Source of the DNA: an uncultured Prevotellaceae bacterium
Lineage (GTDB): Bacteria > Bacteroidota > Bacteroidia > Bacteroidales > Bacteroidaceae
Reading direction: 5' to 3'
Assembly: GCA_902785695.1 (NCBI GenBank)
Contig: CACZZQ010000023.1
Location: 1-60,440 of the forward strand
DNA: 60,440 bases
Shown here: in pieces, positions 15,358 through 26,139 of the stretch
How positions within the stretch are numbered: the first letter of the stretch is position 1
Layout of the letters: the number at the start of each line of letters is the position of its first letter
Notes under the pieces: generated by a model
Databases searched by the model: none
What the model was told of the DNA's origin: nothing
The model's input: only the letters and a program-made list of their open reading frames with translations
Translations under genes and position numbers: made by a program

Positions 15358-16143
15358 ATGATTTTCTATTTCTCTGGTACAGGCAATACACGATGGGCGG
15401 CAGAACGACTGGCGCAGGAAACGGGGGAACGACTGCTCTTCATCCCCGAGGAGATGAAGAAGGGCAAGTGCAGGTATGAGTTGCAGGAAGGCGAGCGACT
15501 GGGTTTCTGCTTTCCCGTTCACGGTTGGCAACCGCCCCATATCGTCAGGGAGTTCATCAAACACTCAGACATCACACTTCAGCCATCTACCTTCGTTTAT
15601 GCTCTCGTGACTTGCGGCGACAGCATCGGACGGACAATGGAGATGTTCGATAAGGACTTGAAAGCGAAGGGATTGCATCTGGACAGTGTCTTCTCATTGA
15701 TTATGCCCGAGTCGTACGTCTGTCTGCCATTTATGTACACAGACACCCCTCAGCGCGAAAAAGAAAAGACCAGTCAGGCGAGCGAGGATTTGGGTCGCTA
15801 TATAGAAATCATCAAAGAACGGAAAACGGGTGAGGTACACACCCAGCGCGGATTGACACCCTGGACGTTCAGTCACGTGATAGGTGCTTACTTCAACGCC
15901 TATATGATAACCGACAAGAAATTCACGGTGGATGCCGATCTGTGTATTCACTGCGGGAAATGCGAACAGGCCTGTCCTACGGGTGATTTAATATTGAAAG
16001 ACGGTACGCCAACGTGGCAGCACGACGGTTCATGCACCAATTGCTTAGCTTGCTATCACCACTGTCCGAAGCACGCCATCAACTATGGTAGCATCACGCG
16101 CAAACGTGGACAGTACTACTTTAGAAGTGCAGAAAACGGGTAA
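15358..16143 (+). CDS. EFR1-family flavodoxin/ferredoxin protein
   Basis: A 261-residue electron-transfer protein. An N-terminal flavodoxin-like domain starts with the FMN phosphate loop FSGTGNT at residues 5-11. The C-terminal part is a 2[4Fe-4S] ferredoxin domain with CIHCGKCEQACP near 197 and CTNCLACYHHCP near 224. This is the EFR1-type layout. The P-loop lies at the very N-terminus, which fixes the start at 15358 although there is no room for a leader or ribosome-binding site. The partner enzyme is unknown. It overlaps convergent manA by 23 bases. Confidence 0.9.
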   Translation: MIFYFSGTGNTRWAAERLAQETGERLLFIPEEMKKGKCRYELQEGERLGFCFPVHGWQPPHIVREFIKHSDITLQPSTFVYALVTCGDSIGRTMEMFDKDLKAKGLHLDSVFSLIMPESYVCLPFMYTDTPQREKEKTSQASEDLGRYIEIIKERKTGEVHTQRGLTPWTFSHVIGAYFNAYMITDKKFTVDADLCIHCGKCEQACPTGDLILKDGTPTWQHDGSCTNCLACYHHCPKHAINYGSITRKRGQYYFRSAENG

Positions 16144-17152
16144 CCTTTCCTACGAGGCTTTTATCCATGTTATCGATAAAGGCATCAAGGAAACGGGTAC
16201 GTTGCTTCAAAGGAATGACATCATAATCGGCTAAGACGGCAGGGATGAGCACACTGCAACCCTCTCGAAGAAGCGTCATCTCACCCGTAGCACGCAAACG
16301 GATGCGGCAATCGCCCTCTATACACATCGTTATCACGAAGCTGTCGTATTTCAACAGGTTACGATGGAAGAGGTCGGCAGTCTCTGTGACGCGCACGCTG
16401 AAATAAGGTGAATCGACAATCAGGTTGGCACGGTTGATATTTCCATCATAGATGGTACGATATTCACTCTCCACATGATAGTCGAGTGCCTGAGAGGCCA
16501 GTTCGGTATGCAGCTCACGCGGTTTACCATCCATTCCTGGGCGGTTATAATCAAAAATGCGATAGGTGACATCCGATGACTGCTGTACCTCAGCCAACAG
16601 GATGCCTGCACCGATAGCGTGCACACGCCCCGCAGGCAGATAAAATACGTCGCCAGTCTTCACCTCATGGCGAGCCAGCACCTCAGTGATAGTACCGTCG
16701 GCAACGTGACGTTTGTAAGCCTCGGGAGTTATCTCCTGCTTGAATCCGGCATAGAGATAACTTCCGGGCTGGGCATCGATGATATACCACATCTCGCTCT
16801 TCCCCATCTTCCCATGCTCGCGCTGAGCCATCTCATCATTGGGATGCACCTGAATACTCAGATCGCGATGGGCATCGATGAACTTCACCAGCAGCGGCAG
16901 TTGACCGTGATACCGCTCGTTGACAGCCTGTCCGAGGATATCCTCAGGGGCTTCATTGATAACGGAAATCAGATCACGCCCCATATATGCACCATTAGCA
17001 ATGATGCTGGGACTCGACGGCACGGCACTGACCTCCCAACTCTCGCCGATAGGCTCTGAAGAAGCGGGAAGCCCCTTATAAGGACAAAGCCGATTGCCGC
17101 CCCACACTACTTCATGGAGGTTTGGCTGGAAAAGAAACGGATATAGTCTCAA
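16121..17152 (-). CDS. manA: Mannose-6-phosphate isomerase, class I
   Basis: A 343-residue zinc cupin enzyme that interconverts mannose-6-phosphate and fructose-6-phosphate. The N-terminus FQPNLHEVVWGGNRL is typical. Zinc ligands fall in LSIQVHPND and GKSEMWYII, with a further histidine in LPAGRVHAIGAGIL. Length fits the short Bacteroidetes form. It is the last gene of a minus-strand run after nagB, separated by 29 bases of AT-rich repeat. Confidence 0.93.
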   Translation of the reverse strand: MRLYPFLFQPNLHEVVWGGNRLCPYKGLPASSEPIGESWEVSAVPSSPSIIANGAYMGRDLISVINEAPEDILGQAVNERYHGQLPLLVKFIDAHRDLSIQVHPNDEMAQREHGKMGKSEMWYIIDAQPGSYLYAGFKQEITPEAYKRHVADGTITEVLARHEVKTGDVFYLPAGRVHAIGAGILLAEVQQSSDVTYRIFDYNRPGMDGKPRELHTELASQALDYHVESEYRTIYDGNINRANLIVDSPYFSVRVTETADLFHRNLLKYDSFVITMCIEGDCRIRLRATGEMTLLREGCSVLIPAVLADYDVIPLKQRTRFLDAFIDNMDKSLVGKVTRFLHF

Positions 17153-17181
17153 CTTTTCAATGCTTAATTCTTAATGCTTAA
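17153..17181 (-). repeat. Degenerate repeat at the nagB/manA junction
   Basis: The motif ATGCTTAATT occurs twice, 14 bases apart, in a 29-base gap with no other content. It resembles the short junction repeats elsewhere in the window. Confidence 0.45.
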
Positions 17182-17976
17182 TTACAGCAGGTTATTCTTC
17201 TCGATATCCTTGAAATAACGGAAGGTAGCAACCTTCAGCTCATCGCAGGCAGCTTCGTCGGCCACAATGATACCATGCTGGTGCATCTGCAGAGCAGAGA
17301 TAGTCCACATATGGTTCACAGAACCCTCTACAGCAGCCTGCAGAGCGCGACACTTAGCGTGACCATTGACCAGAATCATTACCTCCTTGGCAGCCATCAC
17401 AGTGCCTACGCCAACGGTCAGAGCAGTCTTAGGCACCTGATTAACGTCGTTGTCGAAGAAACGGCAGTTAGCAATAATCGTATCTGTTGTCAGGGTCTTC
17501 TGACGGGTGCGGCTTGTAAGGCTTGAGCCTGGCTCGTTGAAAGCGATATGACCATCGGGGCCGATACCACCGAGGAAGAGGTCAATGCCACCAAACTTCT
17601 CGATTTCCTTCTCGTAGTTAGCACACTCGGCAGCGAGGTCGGGTGCATTACCGTTGAGGATATGGATATTTTCTTTTGGACAGTCAATGTGATTGAACAG
17701 GTTGGTGAACATGAAAGAGTGGTAGCTCTCGGGATGCTCCACAGGCAGGCCTACATACTCGTCCATGTTGAAGGTAACGACGTTCTTGAACGACACCCTA
17801 CCCTCTTGATAAGCTTTTACCAAGCCACGATACATACCGATGGGTGAAGAACCCGTAGGAAGTCCCAGTACGAAAGGCTTTTCGGCTGTTGGCTTTGCAG
17901 CGTTGATTTTCTCCACTACGTAATTGGCTGCCCACTGTGACATCAAATCGTAGTTCGGTTCAATAATTAATCTCAT
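17182..17976 (-). CDS. nagB: Glucosamine-6-phosphate deaminase
   Basis: A 264-residue enzyme that converts glucosamine-6-phosphate to fructose-6-phosphate and ammonia. Visible blocks are [16 protein letters not shown] near 38, [10 protein letters not shown] with the general-base Asp, the active-site segment [18 protein letters not shown], and [10 protein letters not shown]. Length matches the hexameric NagB family (about 260-266). Together with manA, both products feed fructose-6-phosphate. Confidence 0.95.
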   Translation of the reverse strand: MRLIIEPNYDLMSQWAANYVVEKINAAKPTAEKPFVLGLPTGSSPIGMYRGLVKAYQEGRVSFKNVVTFNMDEYVGLPVEHPESYHSFMFTNLFNHIDCPKENIHILNGNAPDLAAECANYEKEIEKFGGIDLFLGGIGPDGHIAFNEPGSSLTSRTRQKTLTTDTIIANCRFFDNDVNQVPKTALTVGVGTVMAAKEVMILVNGHAKCRALQAAVEGSVNHMWTISALQMHQHGIIVADEAACDELKVATFRYFKDIEKNNLL

Positions 17977-18013
17977 AAATTTTTGTTGTTAAAGTTAATA
18001 AATATAAAGTTTA

Positions 18014-19609
18014 TTAAAGCATTTTCCTGACTACGCCGTTCTTGTCCCTGCGCAGATAGAGGCCACGGTGTCCGCTATGGCTAACCTTTCGTCCGGAAAG
18101 GTCGTAGAGCTGGGGTTCAAGATTTACGTTTTGACAATTATGATTTGCTATTCCCGTCTGATTACCTCCCATGAAATCAAAGGAGATAAGCCCGTCCTCA
18201 CTCATGCTGATATTGGTGATTGCCTTTCGGAGCAATCTTTCGCCCTGCTCGTTGACATAGTTCATCTTAGGAGCAGGCACAGAGTTATCGGTGAGCGAGT
18301 CATTGATAAAGCCGATAGAGTCTACCGTCCAAGGGTATGGCGAAGTGCTGAGCAGACGGCTGTTCATGTATTTCTTGTTGACATAGGTGCCAACTTCGTT
18401 GGCATCAAGATAAGCACGCCATGCATCGTAGTCCATATTATCAGCATGAATCAACTCAAAGCGACGCATGCTGGCATTGTTGTTCACGGTGTTGCTATTC
18501 CATACAGATTTATCGTAACAGACATGATAAATAACCAAGCCCTTTCCAGGAGCTCCAACGTCCCAGCCTCGTTGCTGTCGGTTTTCCAGTATCAGCCATT
18601 CATTCTCAGAATGTTTGATGCGATAGGCCTCACCACCCTCTGCCACAGGTTTCAGGTCGGTGATGGAGGTAGGTTCATCTAAGTCAGTAAAGGAAAGCCA
18701 TCCCATAATCCATTTCTCTACAGGCGTGAAGTTTGGTGGACACCAGCCGTAGTTGGTGAAATTGCCACCGTCCATCAAATCCCACTCATCGCAAACGGAA
18801 TAGCCGGCATTGCCAGCCGTGGGGTAGATGTCGGGCAATCCCAAGCTATGGCTAAACTCATGGCAGATAGTACCGAGGCCACATGAAATAAGGCTCTTTG
18901 TAGGCCACAACTCACCACTTGATGTATAATTAGAGATTTTGTAGCCGTCTGGGGTCGTAATAGTACTTATCGAACTGGTGTTTGGCCAGATATAGCCATA
19001 AGTCGACGCGCCCGAATTGCCGGGCGTATATGCATAGATGATGATAACCTGCTCAATCTTCTTGTCGCCATTCCAGTCGTAAACAGAGTAATCAATATCA
19101 GGATACGCTGTTATCAATTTCTGCAAAGCCTCAGTATAACTTTCCCTGCCATAATTTTTGGTGTTTTCTGTAGGTTTATCATACGGCTGCGCCTTCGTAC
19201 TGACTTTCACTGGGCCGTAGATATCGAACTTCAGATTCAACATCCCCTCTGACTGGTCGCGGTAATAGTCGGCCACACAACCGGGGCCATTTCCGTCGTT
19301 GAAGCCTGATTCGTTGAACAACTTATCGTAGAAGGCCTTAGGATCCTTGGAATAAGTAAACGTAGTATCAGCAAACTCGATAAGAACCACCATCTGCCTG
19401 TACACCTGATTAGGATTCCAGTCGGTCTTGATGGTAGGAAGCATCAAACGTCCTGACCTGTGGTCTGCAGTCACCTCGTCAGACACATCAGTAACCTCGG
19501 GCAGACAGCCACCATGCACTGGTGTGAACTCACGCTGTGAAAAGGCGTTTAAAGACAAAATGGTAAAAAGCCCAAGAAGAACACTTTTTACTTTGCGCAT
19601 GGTGTCCAA
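18014..19609 (-). CDS. M6-family secreted metalloprotease
   Basis: A 531-residue secreted protease with signal peptide [19 protein letters not shown]. The zinc motif is [11 protein letters not shown] near residue 250, the M6 (immune inhibitor A-like) pattern HExxHxxGxxD. The C-terminus has YDLSGRKV followed by [10 protein letters not shown], resembling Prevotella type IX secretion sorting tails. The start could be 19609 or 19600; both overlap the 3' end of the fumarase gene, so translation may be coupled. The physiological substrate is unknown. Confidence 0.85.
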   Translation of the reverse strand: MDTMRKVKSVLLGLFTILSLNAFSQREFTPVHGGCLPEVTDVSDEVTADHRSGRLMLPTIKTDWNPNQVYRQMVVLIEFADTTFTYSKDPKAFYDKLFNESGFNDGNGPGCVADYYRDQSEGMLNLKFDIYGPVKVSTKAQPYDKPTENTKNYGRESYTEALQKLITAYPDIDYSVYDWNGDKKIEQVIIIYAYTPGNSGASTYGYIWPNTSSISTITTPDGYKISNYTSSGELWPTKSLISCGLGTICHEFSHSLGLPDIYPTAGNAGYSVCDEWDLMDGGNFTNYGWCPPNFTPVEKWIMGWLSFTDLDEPTSITDLKPVAEGGEAYRIKHSENEWLILENRQQRGWDVGAPGKGLVIYHVCYDKSVWNSNTVNNNASMRRFELIHADNMDYDAWRAYLDANEVGTYVNKKYMNSRLLSTSPYPWTVDSIGFINDSLTDNSVPAPKMNYVNEQGERLLRKAITNISMSEDGLISFDFMGGNQTGIANHNCQNVNLEPQLYDLSGRKVSHSGHRGLYLRRDKNGVVRKML

Positions 19610-21237
19610 GGCTTCAGCGTCTTAAAGAAATCATTGCCCTTATCGTCCACGAGAATAAATGCGGGGAAGTCCTCCACGTCAATCTTCCACACAGCTTCCA
19701 TACCAAGTTCTGGGTATTCTACGCACTCGATGCTCTTGATTGAACTCTTTGAGAGAACAGCAGCCACACCGCCGATGGTTCCCAGATAGAAGCCGCCGTG
19801 CTTCTTACAAGCTTCGGTCACCACATCAGAACGGTTGCCCTTGGCAATCATTACCAGCGATGCGCCGTTAGCCTGGAACTCATCTACGTAGGGATCCATA
19901 CGGTTTGCGGTGGTGGGACCCATAGAGCCACAGGGATATCCCTCTGGTGTCTTAGCAGGTCCGGCATAGAGCACAGGATATTTCTTGAAGTACTCAGGCA
20001 TACCCTCACCTGCATCCAAGCGTGCCTTCAGCTTGGCGTGAGCAATATCACGAGCCACGATAATCGTACCACGGAGGTTTACCCTCGTGGACACAGGATA
20101 CTTAGACAACTCCTTACGAACAGCATCAATGCCCTCGTTCAAGTCGATTTCTATACCCTTGCCACCCTCACCGGGACGACGCAGCTCTTCTGGAATCAGC
20201 TCTGTGGGGTTCGTATCCATCTTCTCCAGCCAGATACCGTCACGATTGATCTTTGCTTTGATATTTCTGTCAGCTGAACAGCTCACACCCATACCGATAG
20301 GACAGCTGGCGCCATGACGAGGCAGACGAACCACACGGATGTCGTGAGCCAGATACTTGCCACCGAACTGAGCACCAAGTCCAATCTTATGAGCCTCCTT
20401 CAACAACTTCTCTTCGAGGTCGATATCGCGGAAAGCGCGTCCAGTCTCGTCGCCAGTTGTAGGCAGTGAGTCGTAGTATTTAATAGAAGCGAGCTTCACT
20501 GTGAGCAGGTTCTTCTCTGCTGAGGTACCTCCTATCACGAAGGCGATATGGTAAGGAGGACATGCTGCGGTACCCAGCGACTTCATCTTCTCAACAAGGA
20601 AAGGAATCAGCGTGCCCTCGTTCTGGATGGTAGCCTTCGTCATCGGGTAGAAGTAGGTCTTGTTAGCAGAACCACCACCCTTGGCAACCATCACGAAACG
20701 ATATTCTGCACCCTCGCAGGCTTCAATGTCGATCTGTGCAGGCAGGTTGCACTTCGTGTTCACCTCGTCGTACATATTCAGCGGAGCGTTCTGAGAATAG
20801 CGCAGGTTATCCTGAGTGAAGGTGTTATAAACGCCAAGGCTCAACGCCTCTTCATCCTCAAAACCTGTCCATACCTGCTGGCCTTTCTCACCGTGAATGA
20901 TAGCAGTACCCGTGTCCTGACAGAAAGGCAGGATACCCTTGCAAGCCACCTCGGCATTGCGCAGGAACTGTAGGGCTACGTACTTGTCATTCTCGGAGGC
21001 CTCGGGGTCGGTAAGTATCTTAGCCACCTGCTCGTTGTGCTCGCGACGCAGGGTGAACTCCACATCGTGGAATGCCTGCTGAGCCAACAGCGTCAAAGCC
21101 TCTTTCGACACCTTCACAATCTCCTTTCCCTCGAAAGTAGCGGTGCTGACACCCTCCTTTGAGAGCAGTCTATACTCGGTTTTGTCCTCGCCCAACTGAA
21201 ACATGGGGGCATACTTGAATTCTACTGGTGTTGCCAT
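19588..21237 (-). CDS. fumB: Fumarate hydratase, class I (iron-sulfur)
   Basis: A 549-residue [4Fe-4S] hydratase that interconverts fumarate and malate. The alpha and beta domains are fused, as in FumA/FumB. Likely cluster cysteines lie in [21 protein letters not shown] and GASCPIGMG. The C-terminal beta domain carries [20 protein letters not shown]. In a succinate-producing anaerobe it would run from malate to fumarate. The symbol fumB is by family similarity; fumA would be equally valid. Confidence 0.93.
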   Translation of the reverse strand: MATPVEFKYAPMFQLGEDKTEYRLLSKEGVSTATFEGKEIVKVSKEALTLLAQQAFHDVEFTLRREHNEQVAKILTDPEASENDKYVALQFLRNAEVACKGILPFCQDTGTAIIHGEKGQQVWTGFEDEEALSLGVYNTFTQDNLRYSQNAPLNMYDEVNTKCNLPAQIDIEACEGAEYRFVMVAKGGGSANKTYFYPMTKATIQNEGTLIPFLVEKMKSLGTAACPPYHIAFVIGGTSAEKNLLTVKLASIKYYDSLPTTGDETGRAFRDIDLEEKLLKEAHKIGLGAQFGGKYLAHDIRVVRLPRHGASCPIGMGVSCSADRNIKAKINRDGIWLEKMDTNPTELIPEELRRPGEGGKGIEIDLNEGIDAVRKELSKYPVSTRVNLRGTIIVARDIAHAKLKARLDAGEGMPEYFKKYPVLYAGPAKTPEGYPCGSMGPTTANRMDPYVDEFQANGASLVMIAKGNRSDVVTEACKKHGGFYLGTIGGVAAVLSKSSIKSIECVEYPELGMEAVWKIDVEDFPAFILVDDKGNDFFKTLKPWTPCAK

Positions 21238-21266
21238 AGTCGTGTATTTTTTAGTCTTATTGGGCG

Positions 21267-21274
21267 CAAAAGTA
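21267..21274 (-). promoter_or_regulatory. -7 box TACTTTTG for the fumarase run
   Basis: TACTTTTG on the minus strand, 29 bases before the start at 21237. It probably drives fumarase, M6 protease, nagB and manA. Confidence 0.6.
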
Positions 21275-21278
21275 CAAC

Positions 21279-21316
21279 AAAAAAACGAGAATCACAAGCA
21301 TGATTCCCGTTTTTTT
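21279..21316 (-). terminator. Intrinsic terminator after the M16 peptidase gene
   Basis: AAAAAAACGAGAATCA pairs with TGATTCCCGTTTTTTT (one mismatch) around a 6-base loop, with A and T runs outside. It lies just upstream of the fumarase promoter. Confidence 0.8.
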
Positions 21317-21336
21317 ACTATCGTGTTCAAAAATAA

Positions 21337-24237
21337 TCAATAGCCAAAGATTTCATCGGTAGTCAACCGCTTCACAGGACCGTACTGCTGAATGGCATCC
21401 ATATCGAGTGCTTTCTCATTGCCAAGAATGATATAGCGATATGCCTTATGTGCTATACGCTCGTCGGCAAACTTCATCAAATCGGCAATGGTGATGTTGG
21501 GAAGTGCCTCGTAGATGCGCTGGTTGACATCATAGTCGATGCCCTGCTCTTGGGCTCTCAGCCAGGCATTGACAAGCCCAAACTTCGTAGTGCGCATACT
21601 GGCCAGACGCTTGACAATGGACTCCTTGGCAATAGCGAATGCGCCTTCGCTCTGAGGAATGGTGTCAAGGATATGATGGAACTCGCGCACACAGTCGATC
21701 ATCTTGTCGTTCTGCGTAATGATCTGAGTGTAGAAGATGTCTTTCTCATCAGGATAATAAGCACGGCGGTAGTATGCACCGGCACTATATGCCAAGCCGC
21801 GTGCCTCACGCAGTTCCTGGAACACCACGCTGTTCATGCCGCCGCCAAAGTACTCGTTGAAGAGTGCCTGTAGAGCCATTTCCTCGGTGTTGCTGACCAT
21901 GCCTTCGTTGAAGCACATACGCATATAGATGTTCTGTGCGTCGTATGGTGCCAACAGCACTTCGCTCGCCTCGGAAGGCTGTGCTACATAGTGTTTGTTC
22001 TCAGGTACTGCCTTTGTAGACACCTCTGGCATAGCCGCATAAGAAGAGAGAGCCTGTGACAGTTCATCGACACTCATCGGACCGTAGTAGAGCACGGTGT
22101 GCTGATACTGCGTGAGCGTCTTGAGCAAATCAAGGAGCTCTTGAGGATTGGTGTTGGCCAGTGTCTCCATAGGTATCACGTTGCGGGAAGAATTGTAAGG
22201 TCCATAGATACCATAGTCAACAAGGTTGTTGAAGTTGGTGCGCTGGTCAAGTTTGGCATCCATGCGTGCCTTTGCCACTAAAGAGACATACATGGCGTAT
22301 GCATCGTTGTCAACGACGGCGTGCTGCAGCAGATGCTCAAGCAATGCTACGGCCTGCGACATATTCTCACTCAGACCGTTCAGCGTAACGGTAAGCGTAC
22401 GGTCGCCCACATTGATATTGAAATTGCAAGCCAGCTTATAGAACTGCTGCTTCACCTGTTCAGCCGACAGGGAATCGGTGCCGAGGTAATCCAGATACTC
22501 AGCGGCACAAGAATAGCGCAGGTCGGCCTCATCGCCAAACAGATAGCGGAACGAGAGTTGGAAACGACCATTCTCCTTGTTCTGCACATAGACAAGTGGC
22601 AGGTTGTCGCTCACTTGTCCGAAGGTCAAGTCCTTATGGAAGTCAACGAAACGCGGCTCAATGGGCTTCACTTCGGTGTTCTGGATATCCTTTACAAACT
22701 GGCTCACCATGTCGCGATTGGTGGGTATAGGCGTGATGGCGGGCTTATCTATCTCCTTGATGGTGGGGTCAACACCCTGACGCTTATACACTGCCACGTA
22801 GTTGTCAGCAAAGTGCTTGTTGGCAAAAGCCACAACCTGCTCTTTCGTCATTTCAGAGATACGGTCGAGCGACTGCACCTCCTGTTCCCATGATGTACCG
22901 TTGATAAACGATGACATGAACATCCTGACGCGAGCCCGATTGCTTTCCATCGAGTTGTAGTACTGCAACTTCAGGTTATTGATAACCGATGGCAGCAAGT
23001 CATCTGAGAATTGTCCTGCCTTCAGTTTAGCAATCTCATCTAACAGTAAGGCACGCACCTCATCAAGAGTCTGTCCCTCTTTCGGTGTGCCACCAAGAAT
23101 AAAGAAGGTATGATCAAGCATCGGCTCCATAGCGCCCCATGCGCCCAGCATCTTCATCTGCTGGTTGATATCGAGGTCAAGCAGACCTGCCGTACCGTTG
23201 CTCAGCATACTCTGAACCACAGCGAGCGTATCCATCTGCAGCGAACAGGCCTTGTCGAAACGCCATCCTAACCACAGGTTCTCGGCCTCCAGACCAAACA
23301 CCGTGGTGTCAACAGGAGCAGTGAGCTCGGGCTGTTCAGGGAAAACCGGCTGACTGACATCCTCGCCTGGCTGCCAACTGCCGAAGTACTTATCGATGGT
23401 GGCTATGACCTCATCGGGGTCAAAGTCGCCAGCCATACAGATGGCTACGTTGTTGGGGACATACCATTTCTTGAAGTAGTTCTTGATATTGGTAATCGAG
23501 GGGTTCTTCAGATGCTCCTGCGTACCAATGGTGGTCTGTGTGCCGTAGGGATGGGTCGGGAACAATTTCTTACCCAAAGCAACAATCATCTTGTCTTGGT
23601 CATCAGTCAGATAGAGGTTGTACTCCTCATAGACGGACTCCAGTTCAGTGTGGAAGCCGCGAATCACCATATTCTGGAAACGGTCGGCCTGAATCTTCGC
23701 CCAGTTCTCCACTTCGTTTGACGGGATATCCTCCACATAGCAGGTCACATCGTTAGAAGTGAAGGCATTGGTACCCTCGGCACCGATGGTAGCCATCAGC
23801 TTATCGTACTCGTTGGGGATGTTGTACTGGGCTGCCAACTGGCTCACAGAGTCAATCTCGTGGTAAGCCTGACGACGCTCGGCTGGATCTGTCATCTGAC
23901 GATAGGCCTCGTAGCGTTGCTCTATCTCTGCCAGCAACGGTGCCTCAGCAGCAGTATCACTGACACCGAACTGCTTGGTACCTTTGAACATCAGGTGCTC
24001 CAGATAGTGAGCCAAGCCAGTGGTCTCTGCAGGGTCATTCTTCGAACCGGTGCGCACAGCGATATACGTCTGTATACGTGGCTCTTCCTTGTTCACACTC
24101 AGATAGACCTTCAGACCGTTCTTCAGCGTATAGATGCGTGTCTGCATCATATCGCCCTTCACCTCTTCATACTCATATTTGCTCCCACAGGAGGCCAAAA
24201 GCAGAGATGCGAGGAAACACAAAAGGATTCTTTTCAT
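21337..24237 (-). CDS. M16-family zinc peptidase (insulinase/pitrilysin type), lipoprotein
   Basis: A 966-residue lipoprotein with signal ending LLASC (Cys17). The inverted zinc motif HxxEH is present as His77, Glu80 and His81 in GLAHYLEHLMFKGT, with the further acidic ligand in the ELESVYEEYN region near 200. A second, inactive M16 half follows, giving the usual two-lobed clamshell. It probably degrades peptides in the periplasm. It follows the DUF4954 gene after 43 bases of 9 bp repeat. Confidence 0.92.
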   Translation of the reverse strand: MKRILLCFLASLLLASCGSKYEYEEVKGDMMQTRIYTLKNGLKVYLSVNKEEPRIQTYIAVRTGSKNDPAETTGLAHYLEHLMFKGTKQFGVSDTAAEAPLLAEIEQRYEAYRQMTDPAERRQAYHEIDSVSQLAAQYNIPNEYDKLMATIGAEGTNAFTSNDVTCYVEDIPSNEVENWAKIQADRFQNMVIRGFHTELESVYEEYNLYLTDDQDKMIVALGKKLFPTHPYGTQTTIGTQEHLKNPSITNIKNYFKKWYVPNNVAICMAGDFDPDEVIATIDKYFGSWQPGEDVSQPVFPEQPELTAPVDTTVFGLEAENLWLGWRFDKACSLQMDTLAVVQSMLSNGTAGLLDLDINQQMKMLGAWGAMEPMLDHTFFILGGTPKEGQTLDEVRALLLDEIAKLKAGQFSDDLLPSVINNLKLQYYNSMESNRARVRMFMSSFINGTSWEQEVQSLDRISEMTKEQVVAFANKHFADNYVAVYKRQGVDPTIKEIDKPAITPIPTNRDMVSQFVKDIQNTEVKPIEPRFVDFHKDLTFGQVSDNLPLVYVQNKENGRFQLSFRYLFGDEADLRYSCAAEYLDYLGTDSLSAEQVKQQFYKLACNFNINVGDRTLTVTLNGLSENMSQAVALLEHLLQHAVVDNDAYAMYVSLVAKARMDAKLDQRTNFNNLVDYGIYGPYNSSRNVIPMETLANTNPQELLDLLKTLTQYQHTVLYYGPMSVDELSQALSSYAAMPEVSTKAVPENKHYVAQPSEASEVLLAPYDAQNIYMRMCFNEGMVSNTEEMALQALFNEYFGGGMNSVVFQELREARGLAYSAGAYYRRAYYPDEKDIFYTQIITQNDKMIDCVREFHHILDTIPQSEGAFAIAKESIVKRLASMRTTKFGLVNAWLRAQEQGIDYDVNQRIYEALPNITIADLMKFADERIAHKAYRYIILGNEKALDMDAIQQYGPVKRLTTDEIFGY

Positions 24238-24241
24238 TTAC

Positions 24242-24268
24242 TTAATTCGTATAATTCGTTCAATTCGT
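24242..24268 (-). repeat. Three 9 bp units at the DUF4954/M16 junction
   Basis: TTAATTCGT, ATAATTCGT and TCAATTCGT follow each other exactly in the gap between the two genes. Confidence 0.7.
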
Positions 24269-24280
24269 GGTTACAAAAGT

Positions 24281-26134
24281 TCAGTTTTCATAATCAATCT
24301 CGTGGTCAAGTTTCGAGAGGAAGTCATCGAGCACCTCCTGTTCGACATCACCCATCTGGAACTCCTTCTCGGCATCCTTACGGATTTCGGCAATCCAGGC
24401 TCTACGGGCTTTCACGTAATCCTGACGGATACGCTCGCAGGCAGCCTCGTCAATCTCGGTCAGATGATAGTAATCGAGTATCAGCCGATAACTCCAAGCC
24501 CAACGATAGTCGCTGTACTTATTGTTGATCTCCTCGAAGCGTGCGAGCACCTGTTGGATACTGTCGATACTGCCGTCCTTGATGTCATCAATCAGTCGTA
24601 GCTCCTCGCTCTCAGGCAGCAGCAGACCGCTCAAGTCTGACCATGCACCCTTTCCCACTTCCGACTTCGGATAGCCGAAGAAGCCCTCCTTCTGAGCACG
24701 CTTCAGCACAGCACCCATATAGATACGCAGGGCGATGTCGTAGTACTTCAAGCCTTTCTGTAACGACGAAGCGTTGATGACGTACTCATGGAAGTTGTAG
24801 GCCGTCACATTGTCGCCAGATGCACATCGGAGGGCTTTCAGTATCTCTATACCCTGAATAATCTCGCCCACGGTAAAGGGACTGAGCCAGTCGAAGTTGA
24901 TGATACTCTTTTTCGACTGCTTCGAGCGTTTGTCACGCTTTGGCCATTTCTTGATGTCACGATACAAGCCCACAGTGGTGATGTTACGACCTGGCACCAG
25001 ATACATTGTCTCGCCGTATGCTATCAGGTACGAGAAAGGCAGGTTGCGCGTATCGGGATGGTGCATCAGCTTTCCAAAGCAAACGCTGAACGCGCCGATA
25101 GTAGCAGGCATCAGCACATAAGCACCAGAAGCTGTCTTCGTGCCGCGCTCCAGAGTGCCATAGTGCAAAGGTCCCATCTTATAAGCGTGGTTCGAGAAGT
25201 TGGTGTTCGAGCCAGCATTATAGAATGAGTACTGGCCACCAATCAGCAGGCTTGACTTATGGTGCGAAGCCGAGAATGGGCCGCAGAAAGCAGCACAGGC
25301 CTCACCATTGGCCATATAGGAGTTGGCAAAGAAGAGGCTGGCCTCAGCAGTGAAGCCGTTGGTAATCTGACAGGCCTCGCCCACGAAGCAGTCCTGCATC
25401 TTCACAGAGTTGTTGATTGAGCAACCGTCGCAGATAATCGAATTCTCGCAGATAACACCTGTACCTATAAACACTGGTGCATCCTCGTTACTCAGGATGG
25501 TACACTCGTTCAGACGTGCACAACCGCTGATTTCACAGTCGCCCTTGATGACGGTGTTCGTAATGTCCTTCGTATTGATAATCTTCACGCTGTTGCCGAT
25601 GATGCCACGCTCAGGAGTCGAAACACGCACCTCGTCGTCAATCAATTGCTTCAGTCGGTTCACAAGAGCCTTATCACGATTATATTTCACCATAAAGGCG
25701 GCCAGCTGTGAGTTCAGTTCACGGAACAGCGTCACATTGCCGTCGCCCATCTCGTTGAGCACAGAGATGGTGGAACCGGCACCATAGCTGGCACCCTCAA
25801 TAGTCTCCAACGTCGAGATATTCGAGATATAGCAGTCATCGCCAATGGTATAGTTGTTGATGAAGTTGCCCACTTTCTCAATCAGGCAGTCATTACCCAC
25901 CGATACATTTCTCAACGTGGCATCGTTGATACCAGAGTGTTTGAAGAAGCCTTGCGCCACCTCAATCTTTTTCTCGAACTTACCCAAGCGGATGTCACCA
26001 TAGAACATCACACGATGGAAGTTATAGGGACGGAAATCCTCATCAACCATTACCTTAGTCCAATCCTCGGCCCAGCATACATTGTTCTCAAGTACCTGGA
26101 TCTCTTCTTGCGTCAGTTGTCTGTATTCTCTCAT
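24281..26134 (-). CDS. DUF4954 left-handed beta-helix protein
   Basis: A 617-residue protein with long hexapeptide-like repeats in its first two thirds (for example VSVGNDCLIEKVGNFINNYTIGDDCYI), suggesting a left-handed beta-helix as in sugar nucleotidyl- or acyltransferases. The middle has the conserved block GPFSASHHKSSLLIGGQYSFYNAGSNTNFSNHAYKMGP. The C-terminal part is helical. It matches DUF4954, a Bacteroidetes family without known activity. It starts 5 bases after the hflX stop, so the two genes are co-transcribed. Confidence 0.82.
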   Translation of the reverse strand: MREYRQLTQEEIQVLENNVCWAEDWTKVMVDEDFRPYNFHRVMFYGDIRLGKFEKKIEVAQGFFKHSGINDATLRNVSVGNDCLIEKVGNFINNYTIGDDCYISNISTLETIEGASYGAGSTISVLNEMGDGNVTLFRELNSQLAAFMVKYNRDKALVNRLKQLIDDEVRVSTPERGIIGNSVKIINTKDITNTVIKGDCEISGCARLNECTILSNEDAPVFIGTGVICENSIICDGCSINNSVKMQDCFVGEACQITNGFTAEASLFFANSYMANGEACAAFCGPFSASHHKSSLLIGGQYSFYNAGSNTNFSNHAYKMGPLHYGTLERGTKTASGAYVLMPATIGAFSVCFGKLMHHPDTRNLPFSYLIAYGETMYLVPGRNITTVGLYRDIKKWPKRDKRSKQSKKSIINFDWLSPFTVGEIIQGIEILKALRCASGDNVTAYNFHEYVINASSLQKGLKYYDIALRIYMGAVLKRAQKEGFFGYPKSEVGKGAWSDLSGLLLPESEELRLIDDIKDGSIDSIQQVLARFEEINNKYSDYRWAWSYRLILDYYHLTEIDEAACERIRQDYVKARRAWIAEIRKDAEKEFQMGDVEQEVLDDFLSKLDHEIDYEN

Positions 26135-26139
26135 AATTA

